Shown: positions 8,951 to 15,265, counted from the stretch's first letter. The stretch: DNA of 18,566 nt from JANNAV01 sp031384695 (GCA_031384695.1 JANNAV010000054.1:1-18566), one strand, 5' to 3'. Numbers and translations are program-made. The notes: generated by a model from the letters alone, not told the origin.

Positions 8951-9352
8951 GTGGGCTTGCTCACCTTGGCCCGGCAAAGTGAGCGTGACACACCCCAGTT
9001 CTTTGGCCCTTCCGATCTGAAATCCCGCGCCGGCGCTGCAACGGCCCTCGCCTATGCGATTGAGGAGTGTGAGCCGGGTGACGCCTGCCAACTGATGACG
9101 GCGGCGCTTTGCGACCTGTCAGACGGGCTATCTGGCCCAGCTTTTATCGACATTCTGGCGCGTGTGATGGGCGGGCCCGATGGAAACGCAGCGCCGGACA
9201 TTGCCCATCGGATGCGCAATCTGGACCTGTTCAGGCGCGCTACCGGCGCGCACGTGATGCTCGTGCACCACACAGGCAAGGCCAATGGGCGAGGAGCGCG
9301 CAGCCACTCATCAGCGCGGGCGGCAACAGACACTGATGAGGTGGCCGCATGA
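8951..9352 (+). pseudogene. Chimeric remnant: unknown N-terminal part joined to the tail of a RepA-like (RecA-fold) ATPase
   Basis: An open frame crosses attL but a plausible internal start is the GTG at 8951, preceded by AGGA at 8944-8947, giving 133 residues. The first ~65 residues (LKSRAGAATALAYAIEECEP, CQLMTAALCDLSDGL) look like the beginning of a small phage protein I cannot name. From about FIDILARVMGG onward, the sequence resembles the RepA-like hexameric ATPase family of phages and mobile elements: ARVMGG-D-N, ATGAHVMLVHHTGK (Walker B/sensor region) and GARSHSSARAATDTD. The Walker A part is missing and the C-terminus stops early at DEVAA. I read this as two genes fused by an internal deletion. 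Its stop overlaps the next start (ATGA), so it is still translationally linked to the initiator gene. Whether the short product does anything is unknown. Confidence 0.6.
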
Positions 9353-10266
9353 GTAACGAAGCCACCCACTGGGCATGGAAACTGCCTGGCTTGCGGCCCT
9401 CGACAAGGATTGTGCTGCTCAAACTCTGTGACTGTCATAACCCGCATTACGGCTGTTTTCCGGGGCAGAAACTGTTGGCGCGCGACTGTGAAATGTCTCG
9501 GTCCTCGATCAACACCCACCTGAAAAAGCTGGCAGATGCTGGCCTGATCAGACGCATCAAGGCAGTTGATCCTGTCACGCAACGACATTTGACGACGCGG
9601 TACAAGCTGGCCTTTGAAACCGACTTCTCCCTTGAGGATAACCCAGAACCGACGCCCGAAGAGGGTGCAAAACCCAAAAAAGCCGAGCCGTGTGCAGAAA
9701 CTGGACACGGCGATTTGTTCACGAAAACCGCAAAAGCCGTGTCCAAAAAACCGCAAAAGCCGTGTCCAGATTCGAGCGAAAGCCGTGTCCAGAATCTGGA
9801 CACTAACTTAGTAAAAGAACCCTTAAGTGAAACCTTAAGTGTGTTCATTGCCGAAACCGTGTTGAGCAAAGAGTTTGAGATTTTCTGGCAGACCCACCCC
9901 AGACCCCAAAAAAAGGCTGAGAGCCAAAAGGCGTTTGAGGCAGCCGTTGCGCTGGGGGTCAGTGCCGAATGGCTGATCTACGGTGCCAAAGCCTATCGCG
10001 CCGAACAGGCTGGCAATGGGCGGCAATACATATCCCGGTCGGACAATTGGCTGAGCCGCAAGGGGTGGCAGGACTTCCCTCAACCGGACCATACTTTTTT
10101 GCCGTCATTGGTCACCATTGACGGCAGCGCCCGATTTTGGGCCGCGACCATCAAGCGCGGCAAGTATGTCCCGCCCTCTGCCATATCCCCCAATCTGGCG
10201 GCGTACATGGTGCAGAACGGTTTGGTGATTGCCGCCGATCTGGAACGGCATGGGGTGCAGAGATGA
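9349..10266 (+). CDS. Winged-helix replication initiator-like protein (phage O-like) of the element
   Basis: This 305-aa protein starts at an ATG overlapping the previous stop by 4 nt. Residues 1-90 form a helix-turn-helix/winged-helix domain (STRIVLLKLCDCHN...CFPGQKLLARDCEMSRSSINTHLKKLADAGLIRRI). A hydrophilic linker spans roughly residues 95-165, and a C-terminal domain (FEIFWQTHPRPQKKAESQKAF, RAEQAGNGRQYISRSDNWL, GW) follows. This arrangement is typical of initiator-like proteins in alphaproteobacterial prophages, comparable in role to lambda O. The linker DNA carries a 23-bp iteron array, described separately, which supports an origin-binding role. Its upstream partner would normally be an ATPase/helicase loader; here only a remnant of one remains. 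Initiator function is inference; DNA binding is well supported by the N-terminal domain. Confidence 0.72.
   Translation: MSNEATHWAWKLPGLRPSTRIVLLKLCDCHNPHYGCFPGQKLLARDCEMSRSSINTHLKKLADAGLIRRIKAVDPVTQRHLTTRYKLAFETDFSLEDNPEPTPEEGAKPKKAEPCAETGHGDLFTKTAKAVSKKPQKPCPDSSESRVQNLDTNLVKEPLSETLSVFIAETVLSKEFEIFWQTHPRPQKKAESQKAFEAAVALGVSAEWLIYGAKAYRAEQAGNGRQYISRSDNWLSRKGWQDFPQPDHTFLPSLVTIDGSARFWAATIKRGKYVPPSAISPNLAAYMVQNGLVIAADLERHGVQR
9686..9845 (+). other. Candidate replication origin: iterons, dyads and AT-rich repeats inside the initiator gene
   Basis: The core AGCCGTGTCC occurs at 9735, 9758 and 9781, spaced exactly 23 nt, with most of the preceding AAAACCGCAAA also repeated in the first two. A 25-nt dyad at 9687-9711 (GCCGTGTGCAG, AAA, CTGGACACGGC) precedes them and a 19-nt dyad at 9785-9803 (GTGTCCAG, AAT, CTGGACAC) overlaps the last one. 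Downstream an AT-rich stretch contains CCTTAAGTG twice (9821-9829 and 9833-9841), a possible unwinding region. Because 23 is not a multiple of three, the three copies encode different peptides, so the repeat is conserved as DNA. The layout resembles the lambda origin within gene O. Confidence 0.65.
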
Positions 10267-10700
10267 CCGGGCAAGCGCGGCGGGTGACGCGGGCAGAGGC
10301 GGGGAATCTGGCGCGCCGGATGGCGGTGAGATGCCTCGGCTATCAGGCGGATGGGGGCTTACCGCGTGTGGTGCAGATTCGGGCTGTCAAAGTTCTCGAG
10401 CGGGCCTTTTACCGGCTGATGTCGCGTAGCGTCGGGCAGTTGGTGTTCGCGTTGACAAGGTTCGAAGCGACGGCCTTTCCGCGTCGGGAAGCGACGCCAA
10501 CGGATCCAGCCGGGAGTTCATGGCTGGCAGTTTGGACCGACGATCAAGGACATGGAACCTATTCTCTGCGGTGGCTCAGCTTAGCCGCTCGCGGCGGAGC
10601 AGATCGACAGGCCGTGGCTGAACTGGTGATGCTTGCCGCACAGTCTGGCGAGGTCAAGCGGCAAGGCATCCCGATAGGCAAACCGATGGGGCGGGCGTGA
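10263..10700 (+). CDS. Unknown protein following the initiator
   Basis: I place the start at the ATG at 10263, which overlaps the initiator stop (ATGA) and gives 145 residues; an earlier in-frame ATG at 10137 would lie deep inside the initiator gene. The sequence is basic and mostly helical in its first half (TRAEAGNLARRMAVRCLGY, VQIRAVKVLERAFYRLMSRS). It has a middle segment WLAVWTDDQGHGTYSLRWLS and a helical end. I recognise no domain, no membrane segment and no cysteine cluster. Its position as the last gene of the replication segment suggests a replication or copy-control accessory role, but this is only context. A 154-bp AT-rich gap separates it from the virion genes. Confidence 0.6.
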   Translation: MTGQARRVTRAEAGNLARRMAVRCLGYQADGGLPRVVQIRAVKVLERAFYRLMSRSVGQLVFALTRFEATAFPRREATPTDPAGSSWLAVWTDDQGHGTYSLRWLSLAARGGADRQAVAELVMLAAQSGEVKRQGIPIGKPMGRA

Positions 10701-10854
10701 AGATGGTGCTTCAGTCCTGCCTCGTGGCCAGCGGGTCCTTCCTAGGCCGAAAGCAAACGCGGGTAATTCATGCCCCGTTGTGTTTACTGCTGAGAATATT
10801 TGTTTACTTTGAGGATAACATTGATATTGTTGTTCAAAAACACGGTGTTAGTAC
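10701..10854 (+). promoter_or_regulatory. AT-rich intergenic region, probable promoter of the virion-gene segment
   Basis: The last 80 bases are much richer in A and T than the flanking genes. TGTTTACT occurs twice (10781-10788 and 10801-10808), 20 bp apart, that is about two helical turns, as expected of paired operator half sites. No clear -35/-10 pair stands out. The following gene lacks a strong ribosome site. I infer a regulated promoter for 10855 onward. Confidence 0.4.
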
Positions 10855-11559
10855 ATGATACAGGTCTCTGCGGATATCGAGCGGCTGGTTGGGGTGTTCG
10901 GCGATGTCGTCCGGGAGCAAGTGCCTCACGCGCTGGCGTTGGCGCTGACTGATACTGCGACTGAGGCGCGGGAGGCTGTCAAGCGACATATAGACGGGGT
11001 GTTTGATCTGGCGGTTCCCTTCACGCGGAACGCATTTCAAGTCAAGCCTGCCAGCAAGAAAACGCTGGTGGCGGTCCTGGAGCAAAAGGAGGACAATCGC
11101 CGCAGGCATTATTTGCCGATTGAGGAAACCGGCGGCGGACGGCCTCAAACCGGGTTTGAACGCCTGCTGGGCGCGAAGGTTTTTGGGGCAAACTACGTGC
11201 TACCGGGTGACAACGCGCGGCGGGACAAATATGGCAACTGGTCTGCCGGGCAGCGGGGACAGGTGCTGTCGGCGCTGGGGGCGCAGCGCGACCCGACTGC
11301 CAACATAACGAAGGCTTCGGCCAAGCGAAACAAGGGCAAGCGGCTTAAATACTTCACGCCCCTGCACGGGTTGACGCCCGGCATTTACAGCCGCGATGCG
11401 GCCGGAAATCTGGGTGTGGTGGCGATCTTCACGGACTCCGTGCCGACCTACAGCCCGCGGCTGGCGTTTTACGAGACTGTCGCGGCGGATGTGCTGCTGA
11501 AATTCGGCCCGAACTTTGAGCGGCGGTTTGCCGAAACTACGCAGACTGCCCGTGCTTGA
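10855..11559 (+). CDS. Phage virion-like protein (neck/minor tail protein type)
   Basis: The 234-aa product starts at the ATG at 10855. It resembles a family found in prophages beside capsid genes, distantly like minor tail protein Z: an N-terminal helix (VREQVPHALALALTDTATEAREAVKRHI), then FDLAVPFTRNAFQVKPASKK, a YLPIEETGGGRPQTGFERLL segment, VLPGDNARRDKYGNWSAGQ, and a basic run KASAKRNKGKRLKYF before GLTPGIYSRDA and a C-terminal helix ending KFGPNFERRFAET. The conserved GGGRPQTGFERLL and DKYGNWSAGQ blocks are what I recognise. Members are probably structural or connector proteins of the particle; the precise role is not established here. It is first in the virion segment, before the protease and capsid genes. 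Confidence 0.6.
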   Translation: MIQVSADIERLVGVFGDVVREQVPHALALALTDTATEAREAVKRHIDGVFDLAVPFTRNAFQVKPASKKTLVAVLEQKEDNRRRHYLPIEETGGGRPQTGFERLLGAKVFGANYVLPGDNARRDKYGNWSAGQRGQVLSALGAQRDPTANITKASAKRNKGKRLKYFTPLHGLTPGIYSRDAAGNLGVVAIFTDSVPTYSPRLAFYETVAADVLLKFGPNFERRFAETTQTARA

Positions 11560-11777
11560 GGTTTGGCGTCAGAGAGTTTCGGGCGGGGCAAAGTGCCCCG
11601 CTTCCGAAGGGGTGGAATGCGCCCCCGGTTGGGCCGCTGGCCATAGCACCGAAAGCGTTCTCGTTTGTCGGTTCGTGGAAAAACCCCGACAGGATGCGGC
11701 CTCTGACTCCTTTGGGGGGCGCGGCACCAAATTTCACCCCGGCGCGGAATGAAGCGCCTCAAACTGGAGCAAAGAAA
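11560..11777. other. 218-bp GC-rich gap with hairpins between virion genes
   Basis: The gap interrupts an otherwise tightly packed segment. It holds a strong hairpin, GCGGGGCA (11583-11590), AAG, TGCCCCGC (11594-11601), without a following T-run, and several weaker inverted repeats. Open frames cross it on both strands, but their products are proline/arginine-rich and look non-coding. A TTG at 11556 could extend the next gene through it; I consider this less likely than the ATG at 11778. It could be a small repeat insertion, a structured RNA or remnant sequence. Confidence 0.4.
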
Positions 11778-12050
11778 ATGACACTAGAAAATGGCATACC
11801 GGACAAGACGCAGGCCATCATCATCGCGGAAATGCATCGCGGCATGAGGCACCTTTTGACGGTTGAAGGCTGTTCTGTCACCGAGATTCTCGCGGTGATG
11901 CACGCCGAAATCTTCAGCCAAATCTGTTGTTTTTATGGCGGCGCGGTGGCGGCGGAATGCGCAACTTTGGCCGCCGCGCGGGTAATCAACCTGCCCAAAA
12001 ATCCGGTTTGTTCGGCAAGCACATCTGAATTTTCAGGGCGCATGAATTGA
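11778..12050 (+). CDS. Small unknown protein preceding the prohead protease
   Basis: The ATG at 11778 has GGAG at 11766-11769 upstream and yields 90 residues. The stop overlaps the protease start by 4 nt (TTGA), which indicates co-translation with it. The sequence is mostly helical (DKTQAIIIAEMHRGMRHLLTVEG, VTEILAVMHAEIFSQICCFYGGAVAAECATLAAAR) and moderately hydrophobic but not clearly membrane-spanning. The last 20 residues are polar. I recognise no family. Its place between a virion-like gene and the prohead protease suggests a role in particle assembly, perhaps as a scaffold or accessory protein, but nothing in the sequence proves it. Confidence 0.6.
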   Translation: MTLENGIPDKTQAIIIAEMHRGMRHLLTVEGCSVTEILAVMHAEIFSQICCFYGGAVAAECATLAAARVINLPKNPVCSASTSEFSGRMN

Positions 12051-12658
12051 CCGCGCGCTTTGATCTCAATGGCTACGTTGGCGAGGGTGACGCCACGGCG
12101 GCGGCGGTGGGGCGGTTTCTGGCTGACAATCCGGGCCCGGCGCAGATCGTTGTCAACAGCGTGGGCGGTGTGGCCTGGGAAGGTGCCGCAATCGCGGCTG
12201 AGTTATCGCGCCATCGCGCCGTAACCTGCCTTGTGCAGGGCATCGCGGCTTCAGCCGCGTCTTACATCCTCACCGGGGCGCAAGCCATCCTGATGCATCC
12301 CGATGCTGTGTTGATGATCCATGAACCTTCCGCCTTCATCGGTGGCACTTCGGAAGATCTTCATCAAGCCGCTGCGGTGCTGGAAAAGCTCACCGCGGTT
12401 TACGCGGCGGGGTATGCGCGCGCCACCGGTCATCCGGTCCTGCGCATCGCGGCCTGGATGGCGGCCGAGACCTGGCTCACCGCGGCTGAGGCTCTGGCCC
12501 TGAACTTCTGCGATCAGATCGAGGCGGCGCCAGACGAGCCCGCGATGGCCGCAGCTTACAATTACGCGAAATTCGCCGCAGCTCCAGCGCATCTTTTGGC
12601 GCTGGCGCTAGACAACGGATGGGCGACCGCTTCGCCCGGATCGAAAAAGGAACTTTGA
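12047..12658 (+). CDS. ClpP-like head maturation (prohead) protease
   Basis: This 203-aa protein starts at a TTG overlapping the upstream stop, with AGGG about nine nt before it. It has the full ClpP-fold serine protease signature: VVNSVGGVAWEG (residues 35-46) as the NSPGG-type oxyanion loop, GIAASAAS with Ser69 as the nucleophile, MIHEPSAFIGGTSEDL with His92, and NFCDQI with Asp156. Phage members cleave scaffold or capsid N-termini during head assembly. It lies immediately before the capsid gene and ends 2 nt ahead of it, the usual protease-capsid order. In Mu-like and related phages these two are sometimes a single fused protein; here they are separate. Residues after about 165 are alanine-rich and may be flexible. 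Catalytic residues are all present, so it is probably active. Confidence 0.85.
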   Translation: MTARFDLNGYVGEGDATAAAVGRFLADNPGPAQIVVNSVGGVAWEGAAIAAELSRHRAVTCLVQGIAASAASYILTGAQAILMHPDAVLMIHEPSAFIGGTSEDLHQAAAVLEKLTAVYAAGYARATGHPVLRIAAWMAAETWLTAAEALALNFCDQIEAAPDEPAMAAAYNYAKFAAAPAHLLALALDNGWATASPGSKKEL

Positions 12659-12660
12659 AA

Positions 12661-14106
12661 ATGTCAAAACCGAATCTCGCAGTGCAGCCTTCTGCACGAA
12701 TTCTCGCTCAAATGCGGGCCTTGCTCAGCTCTTCGGCGACAGTGCCGGACGCTGTGGCCACCGCCTTCATTGACGGTGCTCTGCATCGCGGCCTTACCGT
12801 CGCCATGGCCGAAAAAATGGCACCGGGGCTGGCCAAACTTGTCGAGCATGCCAAGACCTACAAGATTGCAACCGAACAGGTGCTCGAGCTGCTCGAGCAA
12901 TTCCTGACAGAGGCCACGGGTGGCGTCGATCAGGAGCCGGAAGCCTTGGCGGGCGAAGTGGTCATGAGCTACCTCGCGGCGCGCGATGCACAGCCGATCT
13001 TTCGCGGCCAAGTGGGGGAGTCCTGGGATTCGCCGCGCGGTGTTGCGATGAAGGCGGCGGATGCGCTGGCAGTGCAGCTCGCGCACCGGATGGGCATCAA
13101 GCGCGACCCGGGGATGGGGCGCGAACTGGCCAGCTTTTCGCTGTCGGATTTGGCCACGAGCTGCGCGCGGGCCGCTGGGCTTCGCCCGTTCAACGGCGCG
13201 GAAGCAATCCGCATGGCTGGTACTCATTCCGGGTCCGATTTCAACTTTGCCATCCAGCAAGGATTGAGCGGCGTGGTTGCTCAGGGCTTTGAGATTGCGC
13301 CACCTGCCATCGCCCAGGCGGCGACAGAGGTTCAGGCCGTCGATTATCGCCAGCGCAATGCTGTGCGCCTGTCCGCGTCGGCCATGCCGTTGCTGGTCGG
13401 GGAAGGTGGTGAGGTGAAAAACGTCACCGTCAACGAAAAAGGGGAGTTGATCGCCAAGCCCGATGATTACGCGGCAATCTTCGCAATCAGCAATCAGGCG
13501 ATGCGGAACGATTCCACAGCGATGAATTTGCTGGCGGACATTGGCGCGAAGATGGTGCAAGGGTCCGTCTCGCGGTTTCGCAGCGTGTTGCTCGCACCGC
13601 TTCTTGCCAATGCCGGGCTTGGACAGACCATGACTGATGGGCTGGCGCTGTTTCACGCGACCCACGGCAACTTGGCAGGTACAGCGGCTGCTTTGAACGT
13701 GACATCCTTGTCTTTGGCGCGCACGGCAATGCGGAGGCAAGTTGACAATATGGGGACCGTGCTGGCGATTGAACCCGCGTTCCTGCTGGTGCCGCCGGAA
13801 CAGGAAACTCTGGCGCAGCAACTGGTGGCGCAGTTGATGGCCACCAAAACGAGCGATGTAAATCCATTCGTCAATGGCTTGCAGATCATCACCGAGCCCG
13901 GCCTGACAAACACCACCGCCTGGTATCTTTTGGCAGACCCGGCGAGGGCGCGCGGGCTAACGTTTGCCTTTCTCGAAGGGCAGGCATCGCCGCGCGTGGA
14001 AACCAAGGAAGGGTGGCAAACTTTGGGCGTGGAGTTCCGCCTGGTCTGGGCCATCGGCGCGGCCTTTATCGAAACCGCAAGCTGGTATCGCAACTCCGGG
14101 CTTTGA
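12661..14106 (+). CDS. Major capsid protein (HK97-type, prohead-protease/capsid fusion family) with N-terminal scaffold-like part
   Basis: I start at the ATG at 12661, with AGGA at 12648-12651; a 14-codon upstream extension would begin inside the protease gene. The 481-aa product has a helical N-terminal portion of about 185 residues, including FSLSDLATSCARAAG (about 159-173), matching the linker found in fused prohead protease/capsid proteins. The capsid part begins near GTHSGSDFNFAIQQGLSGVV. Family landmarks are LLVGEGGEVKNVTVNEKGE, YAAIFAISNQAMRNDSTAMN, LFHATHGNLAG, and the C-terminal FLEGQASPRVETKEGW...VEFRLVWAIGAAF and WYRNSG end. The N-terminal part may serve as a delta/scaffold domain removed by the neighbouring ClpP-like protease. 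It is followed by a terminator, so it closes the virion segment. No portal or terminase gene accompanies it, which is unusual. Confidence 0.85.
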   Translation: MSKPNLAVQPSARILAQMRALLSSSATVPDAVATAFIDGALHRGLTVAMAEKMAPGLAKLVEHAKTYKIATEQVLELLEQFLTEATGGVDQEPEALAGEVVMSYLAARDAQPIFRGQVGESWDSPRGVAMKAADALAVQLAHRMGIKRDPGMGRELASFSLSDLATSCARAAGLRPFNGAEAIRMAGTHSGSDFNFAIQQGLSGVVAQGFEIAPPAIAQAATEVQAVDYRQRNAVRLSASAMPLLVGEGGEVKNVTVNEKGELIAKPDDYAAIFAISNQAMRNDSTAMNLLADIGAKMVQGSVSRFRSVLLAPLLANAGLGQTMTDGLALFHATHGNLAGTAAALNVTSLSLARTAMRRQVDNMGTVLAIEPAFLLVPPEQETLAQQLVAQLMATKTSDVNPFVNGLQIITEPGLTNTTAWYLLADPARARGLTFAFLEGQASPRVETKEGWQTLGVEFRLVWAIGAAFIETASWYRNSGL

Positions 14107-14129
14107 TCCGCGCGCGATCGGCAGAAGCG

Positions 14130-14165
14130 AGGGCCGGGGGCGATGTTCCCCGGCCCTTGGCTTTT
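14130..14165 (+). terminator. Rho-independent terminator after the capsid gene
   Basis: A perfect 10-bp stem (AGGGCCGGGG at 14130-14139 with CCCCGGCCCT at 14148-14157) and an 8-nt loop are followed by TGGCTTTTG. It lies 24 nt after the capsid stop and marks the end of the virion transcription unit. Confidence 0.75.
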
Positions 14166-14234
14166 GCCGCAAATGCTGGCATTGCTGTAGCGACGCTAAT
14201 CATTGACGCAGCCGCATTCCTGTAGTAACGATAA

Positions 14235-14471
14235 ATGATAAAAATCACCTTTGACCCGGAAAAGCGCGCCACCACGTTGACGGTGCGCGGGCTGGATATG
14301 GCGCGGGCCGATGACCGCAACGACTATGGCGAAACCCGGTTCATCAGCGTCGAATATCTAGATGGCCGGATGGTTCTGGTGGCCTGGACCCCACGCGGCA
14401 CGACCAGGCGGATTATCGCCATGAGGAAAGCGAATGACCGGGAACAAGCGCGATATCGAAACGGAAGCTGA
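14235..14471 (+). CDS. brnT: BrnT-type toxin, apparently internally shortened
   Basis: The 78-aa product matches BrnT ribonuclease toxins: ITFDPEKRATTLTVRGLD at the N-terminus, DDRNDYGETRFISVEYLDGRMVLV in the middle and WTPRGTTRRIIAMRKANDREQARY at the end, with the conserved RRIISxRKA-ER-R-Y type motif. Family members are usually about 90-100 residues. Between RGLDMA and DDR the customary helix-strand segment (FADAAEVFAG-like) of roughly 12-15 residues is missing. BrnT cleaves RNA and is neutralised by BrnA. The shortening may have weakened or abolished toxicity. There is no clear ribosome site. TTGACG (14203-14208), 17 nt, TAACGA (14226-14231) lies upstream but very close to the ATG. CTGTAG occurs at 14185 and 14220 as a possible operator pair. 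Confidence 0.8.
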   Translation: MIKITFDPEKRATTLTVRGLDMARADDRNDYGETRFISVEYLDGRMVLVAWTPRGTTRRIIAMRKANDREQARYRNGS

Positions 14472-14673
14472 TGACGATCTGCCCGATCTGTCCACGCCCT
14501 ATTGGCTGCAGCGGTTCGAAAAGACCAAGGCGCTGCGCGGGCGTCCGGTATCGGCACATCCGAAGGTTTCAACCACGATCCGGCTTGATAGGGAGGTTTT
14601 GGACAAGTTCCGCGCGACCGGGCCGGGATGGCAAAGTCGGATTAATGAAGCTTTGCGCGGCGCGAAGGTCTGA
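14434..14673 (+). CDS. brnA: BrnA-type antitoxin
   Basis: The 79-aa product starts at an ATG inside the toxin gene, overlapping it by 38 nt, with GAGGA at 14423-14427 as ribosome site. Residues 14-50 include DDLPDLSTPYWLQRFEKTK and a basic linker, and the C-terminal half (VSTTIRLDREVLDKFRATGPGWQSRINEALRGA) is the ribbon-helix-helix DNA-binding domain typical of BrnA. BrnA binds and blocks BrnT and represses its own promoter. The toxin-first order and overlap are normal for this family. Although the toxin appears shortened, the antitoxin looks complete, so it may act mainly as a repressor now. The pair is probably cargo that stabilises the element in the host. Confidence 0.85.
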   Translation: MTGNKRDIETEADDDLPDLSTPYWLQRFEKTKALRGRPVSAHPKVSTTIRLDREVLDKFRATGPGWQSRINEALRGAKV

Positions 14674-14835
14674 GCGGGGGTGATATCGCGGCTTGGCGGC
14701 GGCGCTGCGCCGTGCGCGAAGGGCCGGGCATTGGGCGCGTTTTCTCGCCCATGCCTACACGATTGCAGCCGATGGCATCTGGCGGGGCTGCTGTGAAGTT
14801 TCTGGGGCTATCGGGTTTTGCGAAAGTGCCAGTGC

Positions 14836-15084
14836 TCAGGACCATTTCAGAAGCGCGCGGGCGGCGTCCTGGCAGATCGGGCCAGCATAGCGTGGTTCGC
14901 AAAGATAGCCCGGACCTGATGTTGCGGGGCCGATGTTGTCCAGAAACCAGTTGGGGGCCGCGTCGGATATTGGCGTGAGAATGACCACCGATCCATGATC
15001 GGCAACTTCGATGTGATCGAAAGGGGCTGCATCGGCATCACCTCGGCTTGCGAAGGCGGACGCCAGCGCCTTCGCCGTTGGCAT
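14836..15084 (-). CDS. Small phage-type protein of unknown function downstream of the XRE regulator
   Basis: I chose the ATG at 15084 (82 aa); the codon before it is a TTG that could also start. The product has the pattern DHIEVADHGSVVILTPISDAA-NW and a later CEPRYAGPICQDAARALL, resembling a common small phage protein in which a DHGS-V-L-P-S-AA-W core is followed by a VEPRY segment. Its function is not known to me. It overlaps the end of the repressor gene by 47 nt in another frame, so the two are likely one leftward transcript. The region between its end and brnA (14674-14835) shows no gene; the two units converge there. The overlapping frames make the start uncertain. Confidence 0.6.
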   Translation of the reverse strand: MPTAKALASAFASRGDADAAPFDHIEVADHGSVVILTPISDAAPNWFLDNIGPATSGPGYLCEPRYAGPICQDAARALLKWS

Positions 15085-15265
15085 CAACGAAGATCACGCC
15101 AGCGGATTCGAGCGCGGCGCGGATGGCTGCGACGGTTGAAGGTTTCAATTCCTCGCCCCGCTCGAGGCGGGAAACTGTATTCGGTGAAACATCTGCAAGA
15201 ACAGCAAGTTCGCGCAGTCCTAGACCTGTAGCAACTCTCGCCATTTTACATTGTGTCGCATTCAC
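15038..15265 (-). CDS. XRE-family helix-turn-helix repressor of the element
   Basis: The 75-aa product starts at a GTG at 15265 with AGGG upstream. Residues 8-55 form a Cro/CI-type helix-turn-helix (MARVATGLGLRELAVLADVSPNTVSRLERGEELKPSTVAAIRAALE), followed by AGVIFVDANGEG and GVRLRKPR, the common tail of short alphaproteobacterial XRE proteins. It is the only leftward regulator in the element and faces a rightward operon across a 91-bp region containing three related dyads, so it probably represses both directions, controlling the switch between quiescence and activity. No protease/autocleavage domain is present, so induction by RecA-type cleavage is unlikely unless another protein is involved. 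Confidence 0.82.
   Translation of the reverse strand: MNATQCKMARVATGLGLRELAVLADVSPNTVSRLERGEELKPSTVAAIRAALESAGVIFVDANGEGAGVRLRKPR

Noticed and set aside
12664..13821. Minus-strand frame opposite the capsid gene
   Set aside because: Composition typical of antisense GC-rich DNA; the plus strand encodes an HK97-type capsid with a ribosome site.
14642..14978. Plus- and minus-strand frames between brnA and the small leftward gene
   Set aside because: They are Arg/Ala-rich, overlap the better supported leftward gene, and show no motif; the stretch looks like a convergent intergenic region.
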